DNA of 58,470 nucleotides from Paenalicyclobacillus macrosporangiidus (GCF_900116805.1 NZ_FPBV01000021.1:1-58470); one strand, 5' to 3'. Shown: positions 8,862 through 18,376, counted from the stretch's first letter. Program-made: numbers and translations. The notes: generated by a model not told the origin, from the sequence alone.

Positions 8862-10811
8862 TTGATGACTCGAGGAGCGGGCGGCGAACGGCTCAGAGCG
8901 CTGCGGCGCGACATGGAAATGTGGGTCGGACCCCGTGTGCTCCATCGGGGTTGGGCGTACTATGAAGAGGGGCGGGTCCTGCACATCGAGATGCAGGGGG
9001 ATACGATAGAGGCCACGGTTCACGGTCATTCCGGTGCGTACAACACTCGTGTGGACATCGCGAATTTTGAGCGGAGCACGTGCGACTGCCCCTTTGACGG
9101 CTTTTGCAAACACATGGTGGCCGTCGTGTTCGCAGCGGCGGAGGACGACCCGGCGAGCGTTCAGGCGGCGGGCGCGTACGAAGGGGTGAATCCTGAGGAC
9201 GTGATTGAGGCGCTGTCCGCCCTGAACGAGCAACAGCTGAGGGACGTGGTGGCGTTGTCCCTGCGGGATCGACCCGATTGGGCGCGGCACATGAAGATTT
9301 CGTTGGACCGTTGGGAAAGCACCCAATCCGCCCGCACCCTCACCCGGACGATGAAGGTCGAGGAGGCGGCGGTGTACTTCACAACCCAGGTGAAGCAGAT
9401 CCTGGAACAGGCGGAAGGCCTGTGTGAGGTGGAGGAGTGGGAGCCAGGGATTGACCGTGGTTACGACCGCTGGGGCGATCTGGACGACGGCGACGACCGC
9501 TGGGACTGCAGGGAAGCGGTTCGGCATGTCCAGCACTGGTGCGACGAGTTGGAGGAGCTGGCGCGGGACGCGTTGATTCCGGCGCTGATCGGGCTCGGGG
9601 TGACGGCGGTGTTGGTGTCACAGTGGATATCGCGGTTTCCAGAGGAAGCGCAGTTCGAATTGGACGGGGCACACGACCGAAGCCTCGCGGCCCTGGAACG
9701 GGTGGCGGCGTTGGTGCGGCGGCAGGTTCAGGCAGAGGCCGGGGCGGATGCACGGGGGGCCGTCGAGACAGCCTCCATGCGGCGCCAGGGCCAGCCCGTG
9801 GTGCAGCCCGAGACTGGGGTGCGCCGTCAGGTTATCCGCTTCACGGATTGGATCGCGGGGCAGTGCGCCGATATGCTTGACCTCGTGGACTGGACGGATG
9901 TCCTGTCGTCCTGTACCCTGGACGGCGCTCACCTCCGGCAGTTCAAGGCGCGGATGCAGCAAAAGAGGCCGGATTTTCTGTCCAGCGGGGAGCTCTGCGC
10001 ACCGGCCGAAGGCCTTTCGTCTGCACCACGGCCCTGGAACGACAGCGGGCGTGATTTGATCGAGTGGTGGTGTACGCTCTGCATCCGGAACGGCGAGATG
10101 GACGAAGCGGAGGCGACGGTGGACGGCCGGTGGTCCGACGTGCGCAGCAGCACGGTGCGCCGTTTGGCCGAGGCGTTCTCCGCGATCGATCAACACGAAA
10201 AAGCGGTCCGCTACGGAGAGTGGGCACTGCGACTTGACCCACGCCCAGGGGCCGATGCGCACGAGTGGCTGGCCAGGATTTATGAAGCCGCAGGACTGGG
10301 GCATCGCGCCGCGGCGTCGCGCGAGAACGCGCTGCTCGCATCACCCACGTGGGCGCGGTTCCAAGCTTGTCTGAAGGACATCGGCACGGATGACCTCCGC
10401 CGTGAGAAAACCCGCCTGTGGGCCGACGCCGTCCGTCGGGCATGGAGGATCGGGTTGGCCTGTCGGATGCTTTGGGAGATCGGAGATGAAGAAGAAGCGT
10501 GGCGGGTCTTGGAGAACGCCCACATCAGCGCCTACGCCCGCGACGATGACCTGCTGGCGTTTCTACACAACGCCACGGCGTCTCATCCGGCGCGTTGCAT
10601 CTCCGTCTACCAACGCTTCGTGGACGAGTGCATCGGCCGGAAGTCCCGCAGCGCCTACCAAGACGCAATCCGGTGGATGCGGTTGCTGCGCGAGGTGTAC
10701 ATGAAGGCGGGCTGGCGTCGCGACTGGACGGCGTACATGGAAAACCTCCTCGAGCAGTACCACCGGTACCGGGCGTTGAAAGACGAGATCCACCGGGCGG
10801 GGTTGGCGTAG
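8862..10811 (+). CDS. SWIM zinc-finger protein
   Basis: Encodes 649 residues. AGGAGGT (8848-8854) lies 7 bases before a TTG and 10 before an ATG at 8865; either may initiate. Residues C74, C76, C82 and H84 (CDCPFDGFCKH) form a SWIM finger (CxCxnCxH), a zinc module for nucleic-acid or protein binding. The region around residues 185-210 is Asp/Arg/Trp-rich, and the rest is helical, with TPR-like spacing near 420-500 (AIDQHEKAVRYGEWALRLDP). Such long SWIM proteins are often near SNF2 helicases, but none is seen here. Function unknown; the finger is clear. Confidence 0.85.
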   Translation: MMTRGAGGERLRALRRDMEMWVGPRVLHRGWAYYEEGRVLHIEMQGDTIEATVHGHSGAYNTRVDIANFERSTCDCPFDGFCKHMVAVVFAAAEDDPASVQAAGAYEGVNPEDVIEALSALNEQQLRDVVALSLRDRPDWARHMKISLDRWESTQSARTLTRTMKVEEAAVYFTTQVKQILEQAEGLCEVEEWEPGIDRGYDRWGDLDDGDDRWDCREAVRHVQHWCDELEELARDALIPALIGLGVTAVLVSQWISRFPEEAQFELDGAHDRSLAALERVAALVRRQVQAEAGADARGAVETASMRRQGQPVVQPETGVRRQVIRFTDWIAGQCADMLDLVDWTDVLSSCTLDGAHLRQFKARMQQKRPDFLSSGELCAPAEGLSSAPRPWNDSGRDLIEWWCTLCIRNGEMDEAEATVDGRWSDVRSSTVRRLAEAFSAIDQHEKAVRYGEWALRLDPRPGADAHEWLARIYEAAGLGHRAAASRENALLASPTWARFQACLKDIGTDDLRREKTRLWADAVRRAWRIGLACRMLWEIGDEEEAWRVLENAHISAYARDDDLLAFLHNATASHPARCISVYQRFVDECIGRKSRSAYQDAIRWMRLLREVYMKAGWRRDWTAYMENLLEQYHRYRALKDEIHRAGLA

Positions 10812-10933
10812 CATCTTGGGGGATGGGGTGCGGCCGGTCAAATTCCTCATTGACAACCGCATTCGGTTAGGAGTTGTGGTGTATGTCGGACTGCGTATTT
10901 CCGTGGCCCGGCCCATCGGAAGCTCGAGACGAT

Positions 10934-11503
10934 TTACGTCCTATTGTCATCAAACAACGTCCTCACTTCGATGCTCAAATCAGGAAACCTCACCGGGCTG
11001 AGTGTGCTGTGAATACCGTACTCACCGCTGAATGCGAGCCGTGTACCGTCATGGCAGTAGACGTAGATGGCGCTGAGCTGCGGATCGACAATCCAGTACT
11101 CTTCCACACCGACTCTTTGATACAAATTCATCTTCCGGACGAAGTCGATGGAGGCGGTGGACGGTGACAAGATTTCAATCACGAGCACGGGAATACCCAC
11201 GATGCGTTTTGACCGGCCGTACGTCCCACACATCACAAAGAGGTCGGGCTGGACAACGGTCGTTGTCCGCTCGTCTTCTTCGAAGGTGAGATCGAGCGGT
11301 GCGACGTAGGGAGTACATGGGCCGCCACTTAGATGGGTGTGAAACGCGGACGCCAGGCGAAGCAGGATCTCCTGATGCTCTGGGGTGGGGCTCGCCATCA
11401 TGAATGGTACCCCGTCAATCAGCTCCCACCGTTCCGTCTCGTCCCATTGCACATAGTCGGCATACGTATAGGGGGGATTGCCGGGAAACCTGGGGGTGGA
11501 CAA
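10934..11503 (-). CDS. Uma2-family (DUF820) PD-(D/E)xK endonuclease-like protein
   Basis: Encodes 189 residues from a TTG at 11503, preceded by GGAAGGG at about 8 bases; a GTG at 11512 is the alternative. The frame upstream is open but overlaps a decayed SEC-C gene, so it is not used. Diagnostic stretches are 'YADYVQWDETERWELIDG', QPDLFVMC, VLVIEILSPST and GVEEYWIVDP, giving the D...E-x-L plus Lys pattern of Uma2 proteins. They resemble restriction endonuclease folds and are expanded in Cyanobacteria and some Firmicutes, with no established role. Single gene. Confidence 0.88.
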   Translation of the reverse strand: MSTPRFPGNPPYTYADYVQWDETERWELIDGVPFMMASPTPEHQEILLRLASAFHTHLSGGPCTPYVAPLDLTFEEDERTTTVVQPDLFVMCGTYGRSKRIVGIPVLVIEILSPSTASIDFVRKMNLYQRVGVEEYWIVDPQLSAIYVYCHDGTRLAFSGEYGIHSTLSPVRFPDLSIEVRTLFDDNRT

Positions 11504-11628
11504 GATGCTCACCCTTCCATGAAGGGGCTTTTTGCATATTGTACCGAATACCTGCAGGCGGATGCGAGCGATGACGGGTACGTTGCGGTTTGATTGTCCT
11601 TCGTGTGCATCGCCTCTGTTCCAGCTGA

Positions 11629-12325
11629 TCACGCGTGGGTCGCACCGCAGCACTTCTTGAACTTTTTCCCGCTCCGTTGTGTATTGACTTGATTTCGTTC
11701 GGCTCAAAGCCGAGGCTGTCCTCGACGACGTAACTTCCCCCGTCCAAGGGTACGCGGACGGCGAAATGAAGCGTCTGGCTTATGGGGGGATCCGTGATGT
11801 CGACAAAGCTCAAGATCACCTCGTTGCAGGTGCAAAGGGGATTGATGCAGTATTGATCGTCCACCAGACACCGCCGGTCGTCCCACGCAAAGGTGGACAG
11901 GCGGGCATCGGGATCGTGGAAAATCTCTTCGTACCCCGCGCAGAGACGTTCGTTCATGCGAGCAAGCCATTGTTTTCGGCCGTACTCCTTAGCCTCTCTT
12001 ACGCGGTCGCCCTCTGCTTGAGGTGGTCGTCCAGCACGCCGAAGAACTCCTCCACACAAGCACGAGCGCGCACGTCGTCTGCTGATTCGACGGACACGTG
12101 CCTGGCTTGCCAGGTCCGCGTATCAAGGTAGAAAGAACAGATCTTTCCCTGCAAGTGTAGATTCTCGTCGATCTCGGTGAACGCCAGGTGCAAGGTCGTA
12201 TAGGAACAGGCCGGGTTCGCGCAGTAGGACTCCATGACGGCAGCCCGCGAGCCATCTTCAAATTGAATCGCGACGAGACCATCATTTTTACCGGTGCTCC
12301 GAGCGATGTGGTAGGATGGCTCCAT
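11629..12325 (-). pseudogene. SEC-C-type protein gene broken by two frameshifts
   Basis: Three overlapping frames join into one ~230-residue protein. The first (ATG at 12325, ending at 11999) has ESYCANPACSYTTLHLAF. The second (around 12050-11690) has DQYCINPLCTCNEVILSF, a repeat of the same Cys-containing unit. The third ends RSGKKFKKCCG before a TGA at 11629, the classic end of a SEC-C zinc motif. Shift one lies near 12000-12040; shift two falls in an A5 run at about 11658-11662, where six As would restore the frame. The CxC half of the SEC-C motif is not recognisable. Two lesions argue for real decay rather than one sequencing error. Divergent from the next gene. Confidence 0.65.
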
Positions 12326-12456
12326 CTGGTCACCCTGCTTTCAGAGGTTGTCCGTTCTGCGATTAGCGTATCATGCAGATGCGCCCGGCCATATACGTCG
12401 AAGACACATGCAGGCCAAGGGACGCGGATAGGATTTGGAAAACGGAGGGGCTAGTT

Positions 12457-13470
12457 GTGACAGACTCACCGACGTTGTCTGAGTGGAAGGCGTTGTACGA
12501 GGCGGCTATAGCATTTCGAAAATTGGCTCCGTGGGAATGGATGTACAATGACGATCTCTTTGCGGTCGTCAACCCTGAGACGGGCGTGACGGGATACTGT
12601 GTGGTCATGGGCGCTCTTGGGGAATATTTCGGGCTTGGGGTCTATCGCGGCGAAGCCGGATGGCGGTCGCTGCAGGCGATGCGGAACGAGAACAGTGGGG
12701 AGGAGACCCTCTACGGACAACACGCGTTGATTGCGTCGTTTGAGAGCAGTCAGGATGTGGAGAAGCGGGATCGAGAGGTGATCAAGCAACTTGGGTTGCA
12801 TTTTCGCGGAAAGACCGCATGGCCGCTGTTTCGCAGTTACGTACCGGGATACGTTCCTTGGTATCTGACGAGCGAGGAGGCTCGATTTCTCACGGTGGCT
12901 CTGGAGCAGGCGGCAGATGTGGCCAAGCGGGTACGGGATGACCGCGACCTGCTCAATCCGCGCGACCCGGGTACGGTGTTCACGCGCAGGCAGTCCCCGG
13001 ACGGATCTTGGGAAGACGCTTGGACAAGCCTTCCGGAGCTCGCTGAGGATGGGCCTGAGCTACCTCCCGTTGACCTGAGTGAGGTCGCTGTGCGCGGGAT
13101 CATGCGTCAGGCGCGGAAGATGGGATCCTGGGAGGTGGACGTGGCTTACGCACCGTTCGTGGTGGCGGAAGGCGAGCGCCCGATGTTCCCGAAGCTGCTG
13201 TTGTGCGTGGACAGAGACTCGGGGATGATCCTGCAGATCCATGTGGCGCATCCGGATGGGTACGCACAGGAGTGTGCCGACAAACTGCTTGAGACGATGG
13301 AAACGTTGAAGGTGTACCCGAAGGCGTTTGTCGTCAAGCGTGAGGAGACGCGGTTGTTGCTGAAGCCGATCGCTGAAGCAATGCGCGTAGCGGTGCATCG
13401 GGCGGCTTCGCTGCCCGCGTTGGAAGAGGCGAGACATGCGCTGGACGAAGGGCTAATGAGACGGGGGTGA
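12457..13470 (+). CDS. Conserved protein with DUF7309/DUF6930-like layout
   Basis: Encodes 337 residues. The GTG at 12457 is chosen because GGAGGGG (12444-12450) is 6 bases upstream; the frame is open earlier. The N-terminal half (WKALYEAAIAFRKLAPWEWM, NPETGVTGYCVVMGALGEYF, GLGVYRGEAGW) and the C-terminal half (KMGSWEVDVAYAPF, LLCVDRDSGMIL) match, from memory, proteins annotated with DUF7309 and DUF6930, often fused to or beside SEC-C motifs. The divergent neighbour is a decayed SEC-C gene, supporting a former functional pair. No catalytic motif is visible. Role unknown. Confidence 0.7.
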   Translation: MTDSPTLSEWKALYEAAIAFRKLAPWEWMYNDDLFAVVNPETGVTGYCVVMGALGEYFGLGVYRGEAGWRSLQAMRNENSGEETLYGQHALIASFESSQDVEKRDREVIKQLGLHFRGKTAWPLFRSYVPGYVPWYLTSEEARFLTVALEQAADVAKRVRDDRDLLNPRDPGTVFTRRQSPDGSWEDAWTSLPELAEDGPELPPVDLSEVAVRGIMRQARKMGSWEVDVAYAPFVVAEGERPMFPKLLLCVDRDSGMILQIHVAHPDGYAQECADKLLETMETLKVYPKAFVVKREETRLLLKPIAEAMRVAVHRAASLPALEEARHALDEGLMRRG

Positions 13471-13550
13471 AATTCCCACGGGATGAGGGGCGGCTGGCGC
13501 CGGACGGCGACCGATTCCGTGGGCGCCGCCGGAGCCATTCGCCGTACCGC

Positions 13551-14681
13551 TTACACGCGTGTCAGCAGGTGGGCCAGCAGGGCCGCTCGCGGGACGACGT
13601 GCGGAATCAGGATGTGCTCGTGCTCGGCGTGCGGGCCGTCGCCGACGGCGCCGAGCCCGTCCAGCGTGGGGACGCCGATGGCAGCCGTGAAGTTGCCGTC
13701 ACTGCCGCCGCCGACCAGAGCCTCGCTGAGCGACATGCCGAGCTGGCTTCCGATTTCCTGGGCCAGTGCGAACAGGCGCGCGGTCTGCCCGGTGCGCTCC
13801 ATGGGCGGCCGGTTGATGCCCCCTTCCACTTCGACGCGGAGTCCCTCCCGGCTCGGACCGAGACCTTTCATCACGGCGTCGATCCGCTCGGCCTCCGCCA
13901 CCGTCACGGTACGCACGTCGATCTCCGCCTCGGCGGACTCCGGCACCACATTGCTGCGCGTGCCCCCGCGGATGACGCCGACGTTCACGGTGGTGCCGAG
14001 ATCGTAATCCGTCAACCCTTCCAAGTACTGGACAATCCGCGCCAGTTCGCGGATGGCGCTCACGCCCGCCTCGTGGTGATTGCCTGCGTGTGCCGCCCGG
14101 CCGTGAACGTGCACGCGGTACATGGAGACGCCTTTGCGTCCGGTTTTCAGCGCGCCGGTCTCCGCCTGCGCGGGCTCCACCACGAACACCGCCTTGCTCT
14201 TGCGAGCTTCCGCTTCAATCAGGGGACGGGAGGATCGGCTGCCCACCTCCTCATCGCTGTTGCACAGGAACACGACCTTGTGCGGCACGGACGCGCCCGC
14301 TGCCTGCAGCGCCCTGACGGCCCAGAGGGCTTGTACCAAACCCGCCTTCATGTCGAGCACGCCGGGACCGAAGAGCCGATCTCCTTCCTCCCGCAGCGCC
14401 AGGCGGCCCGGATCCCAAACGGTGTCGAAATGCCCGATGATGAGTACCTGCGACGCTCCTTCGCCATATGTAAACCGCAGGTGGTTTCCGAACTTGTCCT
14501 GAGCCAGCACTTCCGGCGCAAGCCTAAGTCGATCACGAAACAGTCCCGCCAGCACCCGCCCGCACTCGTCCACCAGATCCTTGCGATGGGTGGGAGATTC
14601 AGCTTGCACCAACGTGCGAATGTCCTGCAGGATTTGGGCCCGATGCGCTTCCAGATAGGCGTAAAAGTCTGACAACGTCAT
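13551..14681 (-). CDS. M20-family metallopeptidase (glutamate carboxypeptidase-like)
   Basis: Encodes 376 residues, ATG preceded by GAGGAGCGA. The dinuclear zinc site is complete: His in LIIGHFDTVW, bridging Asp in GPGVLDMKAG, Glu-Glu in NSDEEVGS, Glu in VVEPA and a final His in HAEHEHI. The dimerisation lid sits between (KGVSMYRVHVHGRAAHAGNH, then NVGVIRGG). It resembles CPG2/CPS-type exopeptidases and aminoacylases that release C-terminal or N-acyl amino acids. There is no signal peptide, so it is cytosolic. Convergent with the preceding gene, 80 bases apart, and monocistronic. Confidence 0.92.
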   Translation of the reverse strand: MTLSDFYAYLEAHRAQILQDIRTLVQAESPTHRKDLVDECGRVLAGLFRDRLRLAPEVLAQDKFGNHLRFTYGEGASQVLIIGHFDTVWDPGRLALREEGDRLFGPGVLDMKAGLVQALWAVRALQAAGASVPHKVVFLCNSDEEVGSRSSRPLIEAEARKSKAVFVVEPAQAETGALKTGRKGVSMYRVHVHGRAAHAGNHHEAGVSAIRELARIVQYLEGLTDYDLGTTVNVGVIRGGTRSNVVPESAEAEIDVRTVTVAEAERIDAVMKGLGPSREGLRVEVEGGINRPPMERTGQTARLFALAQEIGSQLGMSLSEALVGGGSDGNFTAAIGVPTLDGLGAVGDGPHAEHEHILIPHVVPRAALLAHLLTRV

Positions 14682-15034
14682 TCGCTCCTCAGCATGTGAA
14701 GTTCAGCAGACAGGAGGCACAATGCCCGGGGTATGGGTCTTCTCGTGTTGCTCGTCCGAGTACACGAACGATTCGTGCACCCTCTTCAGTATACTCTTTC
14801 AACCGCCTACGCGGTTGGAACGCCGTTGATGTACTCACCGCTAGAGGGAGGCGAGCCTCAGTGCGAATGACGAGGGCACACGGGAGGAAGATTTAGGATT
14901 CGACAGGGAGATGTACCGTCTCGAGCGGGACGGGGCGGCTCTGTCGACGCACAGCATGGTCGACCGGTTGGAGGCATGGCTGCACTTCCTATCCTGTGGA
15001 TTGAGGACGGGGTGGGTCGACGAGTGCGCACCAG
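14682..15034. other. Gap without recognisable gene
   Basis: About 350 bases. A minus- or plus-strand protein cannot be supported; a short plus frame (REMYRLERDGAALSTH, near 14911-15050) looks vaguely protein-like but lacks a start signal and family. No terminator or repeat was recognised. Confidence 0.35.
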
Positions 15035-15553
15035 TCAGTGTCGCGCTTTGAGGAGTTCAATCTCCATGTCGTGTACACCGAGACGACCTGCGAGGTACAG
15101 GTCTCCGCTGCGCAGCTGGTTCACCTCCATCCGGAGCTCGGTCATGGCGACGGACAGCCTGCCGACCTGCTCATACGTGGCGTGCAGGGTTTCATCCATG
15201 TCGTTGAGGCGGGTTTGGATGGCGATCACATCCTTGCGTAGGACAGTCATCTCATGCTCAAGTGTGGTGACGCGATCCTCCAGACAGGCCATACGACTCT
15301 CCAGCGTTTCAACGCGATTCTCGAGCGCTTCCATGCGGTTCTCGAGCGTTTCCATCCGATTCTCGAGCGCTTCCATGCGGTTCTCGAGCGCGGTCACACG
15401 ATGGTCGAGTGCGGCCACATCCCCCCGCAGAGCTGTCACTTCCTGACTGAGCACGGTCACCCTTTCGCTAAGCGTGGCGACTTCTTCCCGCAGCGGAGAC
15501 ACTTCTTGGCGGACAACGGCCCCGACCAATTCGGCCAATCTTTGTTCGTCCAT
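15035..15553 (-). CDS. Coiled-coil protein with heptad-repeat expansion
   Basis: Encodes 172 residues. The ATG at 15553 follows GAGGTG by 6 bases. Nearly the whole chain is heptad repeat: units such as ALENRME, TLENRME and TLESRMA recur every 7 residues between about 55 and 95, and the DNA repeats every 21 bases. No membrane segment or enzyme domain is present. Proteins of this kind (tropomyosin-like, often annotated DUF or 'chromosome segregation-like') form long parallel or hairpin coils; function here is unknown. The C-terminal 40 residues (RLSVAMTELRMEVNQLRSGD) continue the helix. Monocistronic. Confidence 0.82.
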   Translation of the reverse strand: MDEQRLAELVGAVVRQEVSPLREEVATLSERVTVLSQEVTALRGDVAALDHRVTALENRMEALENRMETLENRMEALENRVETLESRMACLEDRVTTLEHEMTVLRKDVIAIQTRLNDMDETLHATYEQVGRLSVAMTELRMEVNQLRSGDLYLAGRLGVHDMEIELLKARH

Positions 15554-15878
15554 CTGTATCACCTCAGTGGCTTGATAGATACATCGTACCTCACCTGATG
15601 GAGGTCGGGGAAGACTTGTCAGTGAATCTACAGGTTGTTTTGTGAAATCTACGATAGATTACAGGGGGCCTTGGTGTCATCAACTGCGTGCGATGGGTAC
15701 GGGCACCGTCGGGTTGGTTTGCGCAGGATAGACGCCATGGGAAGCCCGAGTGTGCAGTATACTGGCTCTAGCGATGCAATTTTGCGATCGTACATAAGAG
15801 TGGCGCTTGTGCGTGAAAGCGCGGACGCCCTCGGATTGGATCGGGCGGAGTCGGATGGAATTGGACGGAGGCGATCAC

Positions 15879-16919
15879 ATGCAATCTGTCGGAGTGGGCC
15901 TGATTGGTTTCGGCTTGGCGGGATCGGTGTTTCACGCGCCGCTCATCGCCTCGATCCCGGAGCTGCGGTTGGTTGCGGTGGCGACGAGCCGGGTGGGGGA
16001 GGTGCGTGCACGGTATCCCGAAGCAGTGGTGGACCAGCGGGCGGACGGCGTGATCGAACGGGATGACGTGGATGTGGTCGTGGTGGCCAACCCGCATCCG
16101 CTCCACTTCGAGACGGCACGGCGGGCGCTGGAGGCGGGCAAGCACGTGGTGGTGGAGAAGCCGTTCACGATGCGGACGGAGGAGGCGGACGAGCTCATCC
16201 GCCTGGCGGAGGCGCGGGGGCGGCTGTTGACGGTGTTTCAGAACCGGCGATGGGACGGGGATTTTCTGACGGTGAAGCGGCTGTTGACGTCAGGGGAGAT
16301 CGGGGAGGTGTACACGTACGAGGCCCACTACGACCGGTACCGGCCGCAGGTGGCCGACCGGTGGCAGGAGCGCGCGGGGACTGGCGGCACGCTGTACAAC
16401 CTCGGGCCGCATTTGGTGGATCAGGCGCTTCACCTGTTTGGCCGCCCGCAGTGCGTGTGGGCGGACGTGGGCGCGCAGCGCGGCGGGGCGGAGGACTACT
16501 TCCACATCGTGCTTGGATACGAGCGGTTACGGGTGGTGCTGCATTCCGGGTACGTGGTGCCCGACCCGGGGCCGCGGTTTCTGGTGCACGGGGAGCGGGG
16601 GAGTTTTTGCAAGTACGGGATCGATCCGCAGGAGGACCAGCTGAAGGCCGGTGTGCGGCCTGGGGCGGCGGAGTGGGGGCGGGATCAACCGGAGATGTAC
16701 GGGCGGCTGTCGGTGGTACGCGAGGATGGCGCGGTGGAGCGACGGGAGGCCGAGACGGAGCGCGGGTGCTACGAGCGCTTTTACGAGGGCCTGGCGGACG
16801 CGCTGTTGCGCGGGGGCCCGCCGCCGGTGGACGCCCGCGAAGCGCGGGATGTGATCCAGGTGCTGGAGTGGGCGCAGGAGAGCAGCCGGACGGGTGCGCG
16901 GGTGGCGTGTGCGTGGTAG
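15879..16919 (+). CDS. Gfo/Idh/MocA-family NAD(P)-dependent oxidoreductase
   Basis: Encodes 346 residues. The ATG at 15879 has GGAGG 7 bases upstream (15867-15871); the open frame extends earlier without signals. The Rossmann fold is at the N-terminus (VGLIGFGLAGSVFHAPLI), followed by VVVVANPHPLH and the family's EKPF motif with catalytic Lys (HVVVEKPFTM, ~res 93). The C-terminal alpha/beta domain includes GTGGTLYNLGPHLVDQAL, whose Asp/His region is the usual catalytic patch. These enzymes oxidise or reduce sugars and inositols; the substrate is unknown. Stands alone; a relic repeat lies downstream. Confidence 0.9.
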   Translation: MQSVGVGLIGFGLAGSVFHAPLIASIPELRLVAVATSRVGEVRARYPEAVVDQRADGVIERDDVDVVVVANPHPLHFETARRALEAGKHVVVEKPFTMRTEEADELIRLAEARGRLLTVFQNRRWDGDFLTVKRLLTSGEIGEVYTYEAHYDRYRPQVADRWQERAGTGGTLYNLGPHLVDQALHLFGRPQCVWADVGAQRGGAEDYFHIVLGYERLRVVLHSGYVVPDPGPRFLVHGERGSFCKYGIDPQEDQLKAGVRPGAAEWGRDQPEMYGRLSVVREDGAVERREAETERGCYERFYEGLADALLRGGPPPVDAREARDVIQVLEWAQESSRTGARVACAW

Positions 16920-17035
16920 AGAGAGGGGACGTGAGGGGAGGCTGGGCCCGTGGGAAGGTCGGGGCCGGCGGCGGTTCCTCGGCGTGGGTCTATGCCTCCG
17001 GCCGGTGTGTCCCCGCCGGTGATCATGTGCCCCCG

Positions 17036-17137
17036 CTGATGATTATCCGATGATGCCGCTTAAACCTCGGGGTTGAGGGCGGCAGGCCCAGCTGAAACGG
17101 TGGGTTAAGCGTGATTGTCGAAAGGCGATCGAGACGG
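17036..17137. repeat. Relic repeat C (IS21-end-like), 5' of the SDR gene
   Basis: Starts GATGATTATCCGATGATGCC, continues GCTTAAAC and TCGGGGTTGAGGGCGGCAGG, and includes GTGATTGTCG. The first ~75 bases are almost identical to 18164-18240 in the same orientation. The motif TTATCCGATGATGCCGCTTAAA-like resembles, from memory, repeated terminal sites of IS21-family elements. Located immediately upstream of an SDR gene whose other flank carries copy D. Confidence 0.7.
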
Positions 17138-17263
17138 AGAACACCGGCGCTGTGTGTCTCCACCGGCATTGTATTCCTGCGGCACGGGCTGGGTCCTCGC
17201 CGTGAAGTCGAGCGGACCAGCCATACCAGGACGTCACTGGATCCCATCACGAGGAGGATACCC

Positions 17264-18046
17264 ATGCAGCAGACGAAGCGACTGTCGGGCCGGATTGCCG
17301 TTGTGACCGGCGCAAGTCGGCGCAGAGGCATCGGGACCGCCATCTGCCGGGCGTTGGCTCGGGATGGGGCCGACGTCTTGTTCACGCATTGGAAGAGCTA
17401 CGATCGCGAAATGGCGTGGGGGGCGGACGAGGATTGGCCGGAGGAATTCGTTCGTGAGCTGAGCGCGATGGGCGTGCGAGCGGCTCATCTGGAAGTCAAT
17501 TTGGCCGAATCGGATGCGCCCTCACGGATTCTGGACGCGACCATCACGATGCTCGGCTCACCGTCCATTCTTGTCAACAACGCGGCCCACTCCACTTCGG
17601 ATGGATTTCAGAAATTGAACGCCGAGATCCTGGATGCCCATTACGCGGTGAATGTCCGGGGAACCTGCCTGCTCTCTGCCGAGTTCGCACGCCGGTATCG
17701 CGGGGGCAGCGGGGGGCGAATCATCAACATGATATCCGGACAGGACAAAGGTCCCATGCGGGGTGAGTTGGCCTATGCGGCCACAAAGGGCGCCATTTCG
17801 GCGTTCACGGTTTCCCTGGCTGCGGAGGTGGCGCCTCTCGGCATCACGGTGAATGCGGTCGATCCCGGTCCCACGGATTCGGGATGGATGTCGGACGATG
17901 TGAGGGCCCGCCTGTTGCCGAGGTTCCCCATGGGCAGAATCGGCCAACCGGAGGATGCGGCGCGTCTCATCGCTTTCCTGGCGAGTGACGACGCTCAGTG
18001 GATCACGGGACAGATCCTCCACTCCGATGGCGGGTTTTGGGGCTGA
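17264..18046 (+). CDS. SDR-family oxidoreductase
   Basis: Encodes 260 residues. The ATG at 17264 follows GAGGAGG (17251-17257) by 6 bases; the upstream open frame is ignored. It has all classical short-chain dehydrogenase motifs: TGASRRRGIG (dinucleotide binding, ~res 14-23), LVNNAA (~105), catalytic Ser in NMISGQ and YAATK (Tyr/Lys, ~168-172), and the C-terminal GQILHSDGGFWG. Close to FabG-type 3-ketoacyl reductases, but an ~18-residue insert (HWKSYDREMAWGADEDWPEE) follows the second strand, as in several annotated 'YjgI/YvaG-like' reductases. Substrate unknown. Bracketed by two near-identical relic repeats, so possibly transferred. Confidence 0.9.
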   Translation: MQQTKRLSGRIAVVTGASRRRGIGTAICRALARDGADVLFTHWKSYDREMAWGADEDWPEEFVRELSAMGVRAAHLEVNLAESDAPSRILDATITMLGSPSILVNNAAHSTSDGFQKLNAEILDAHYAVNVRGTCLLSAEFARRYRGGSGGRIINMISGQDKGPMRGELAYAATKGAISAFTVSLAAEVAPLGITVNAVDPGPTDSGWMSDDVRARLLPRFPMGRIGQPEDAARLIAFLASDDAQWITGQILHSDGGFWG

Positions 18047-18161
18047 TGTTCACGTGCTGGCGTACAGGGCAGCGGATGTCCGCCCAGGGGCTTGCCGGAG
18101 GCGTTCCTGGTCATCGACGCCTCAGACCGGTACGCGCCCGCTGGTGAGAATGCGCACCCGC

Positions 18162-18376
18162 GGATGATTATCCGATGATGCCGCTTAAACTTCGGGGTTG
18201 AGGGCGGCAGGCCCGGCGGAAAAGGGCGATGAATCGTGATTGTCGTAGAAACCAACGCGGTTGAGGGGACGGAAGCCGCGTTTTTGTCAGGAAACGCCGC
18301 TTAAAGTGGCCCTCAGATGGGCGTGAGACGGGCCAAAACGGCCGAGATTGTACGAAAATGCGGATTACATTCTGTC
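18162..18376. repeat. Relic repeat D (full-length IS21-end-like element)
   Basis: About 210 bases with three versions of one ~22-bp motif: TTATCCGATGATGCCGCTTA, then TTTGTCAGGAAACGCCGCTT (18284 on) followed by AAAGTGG, then GATTGTACGAAAATGCGGAT. The outer halves match E (24108-24310) in order and spacing and C (17036-17137) over the left half. It contains no open frame. Such multi-site ends are typical of IS21-, Tn7- or Mu-type transposons; here left and right ends appear joined without transposase genes. Confidence 0.72.
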
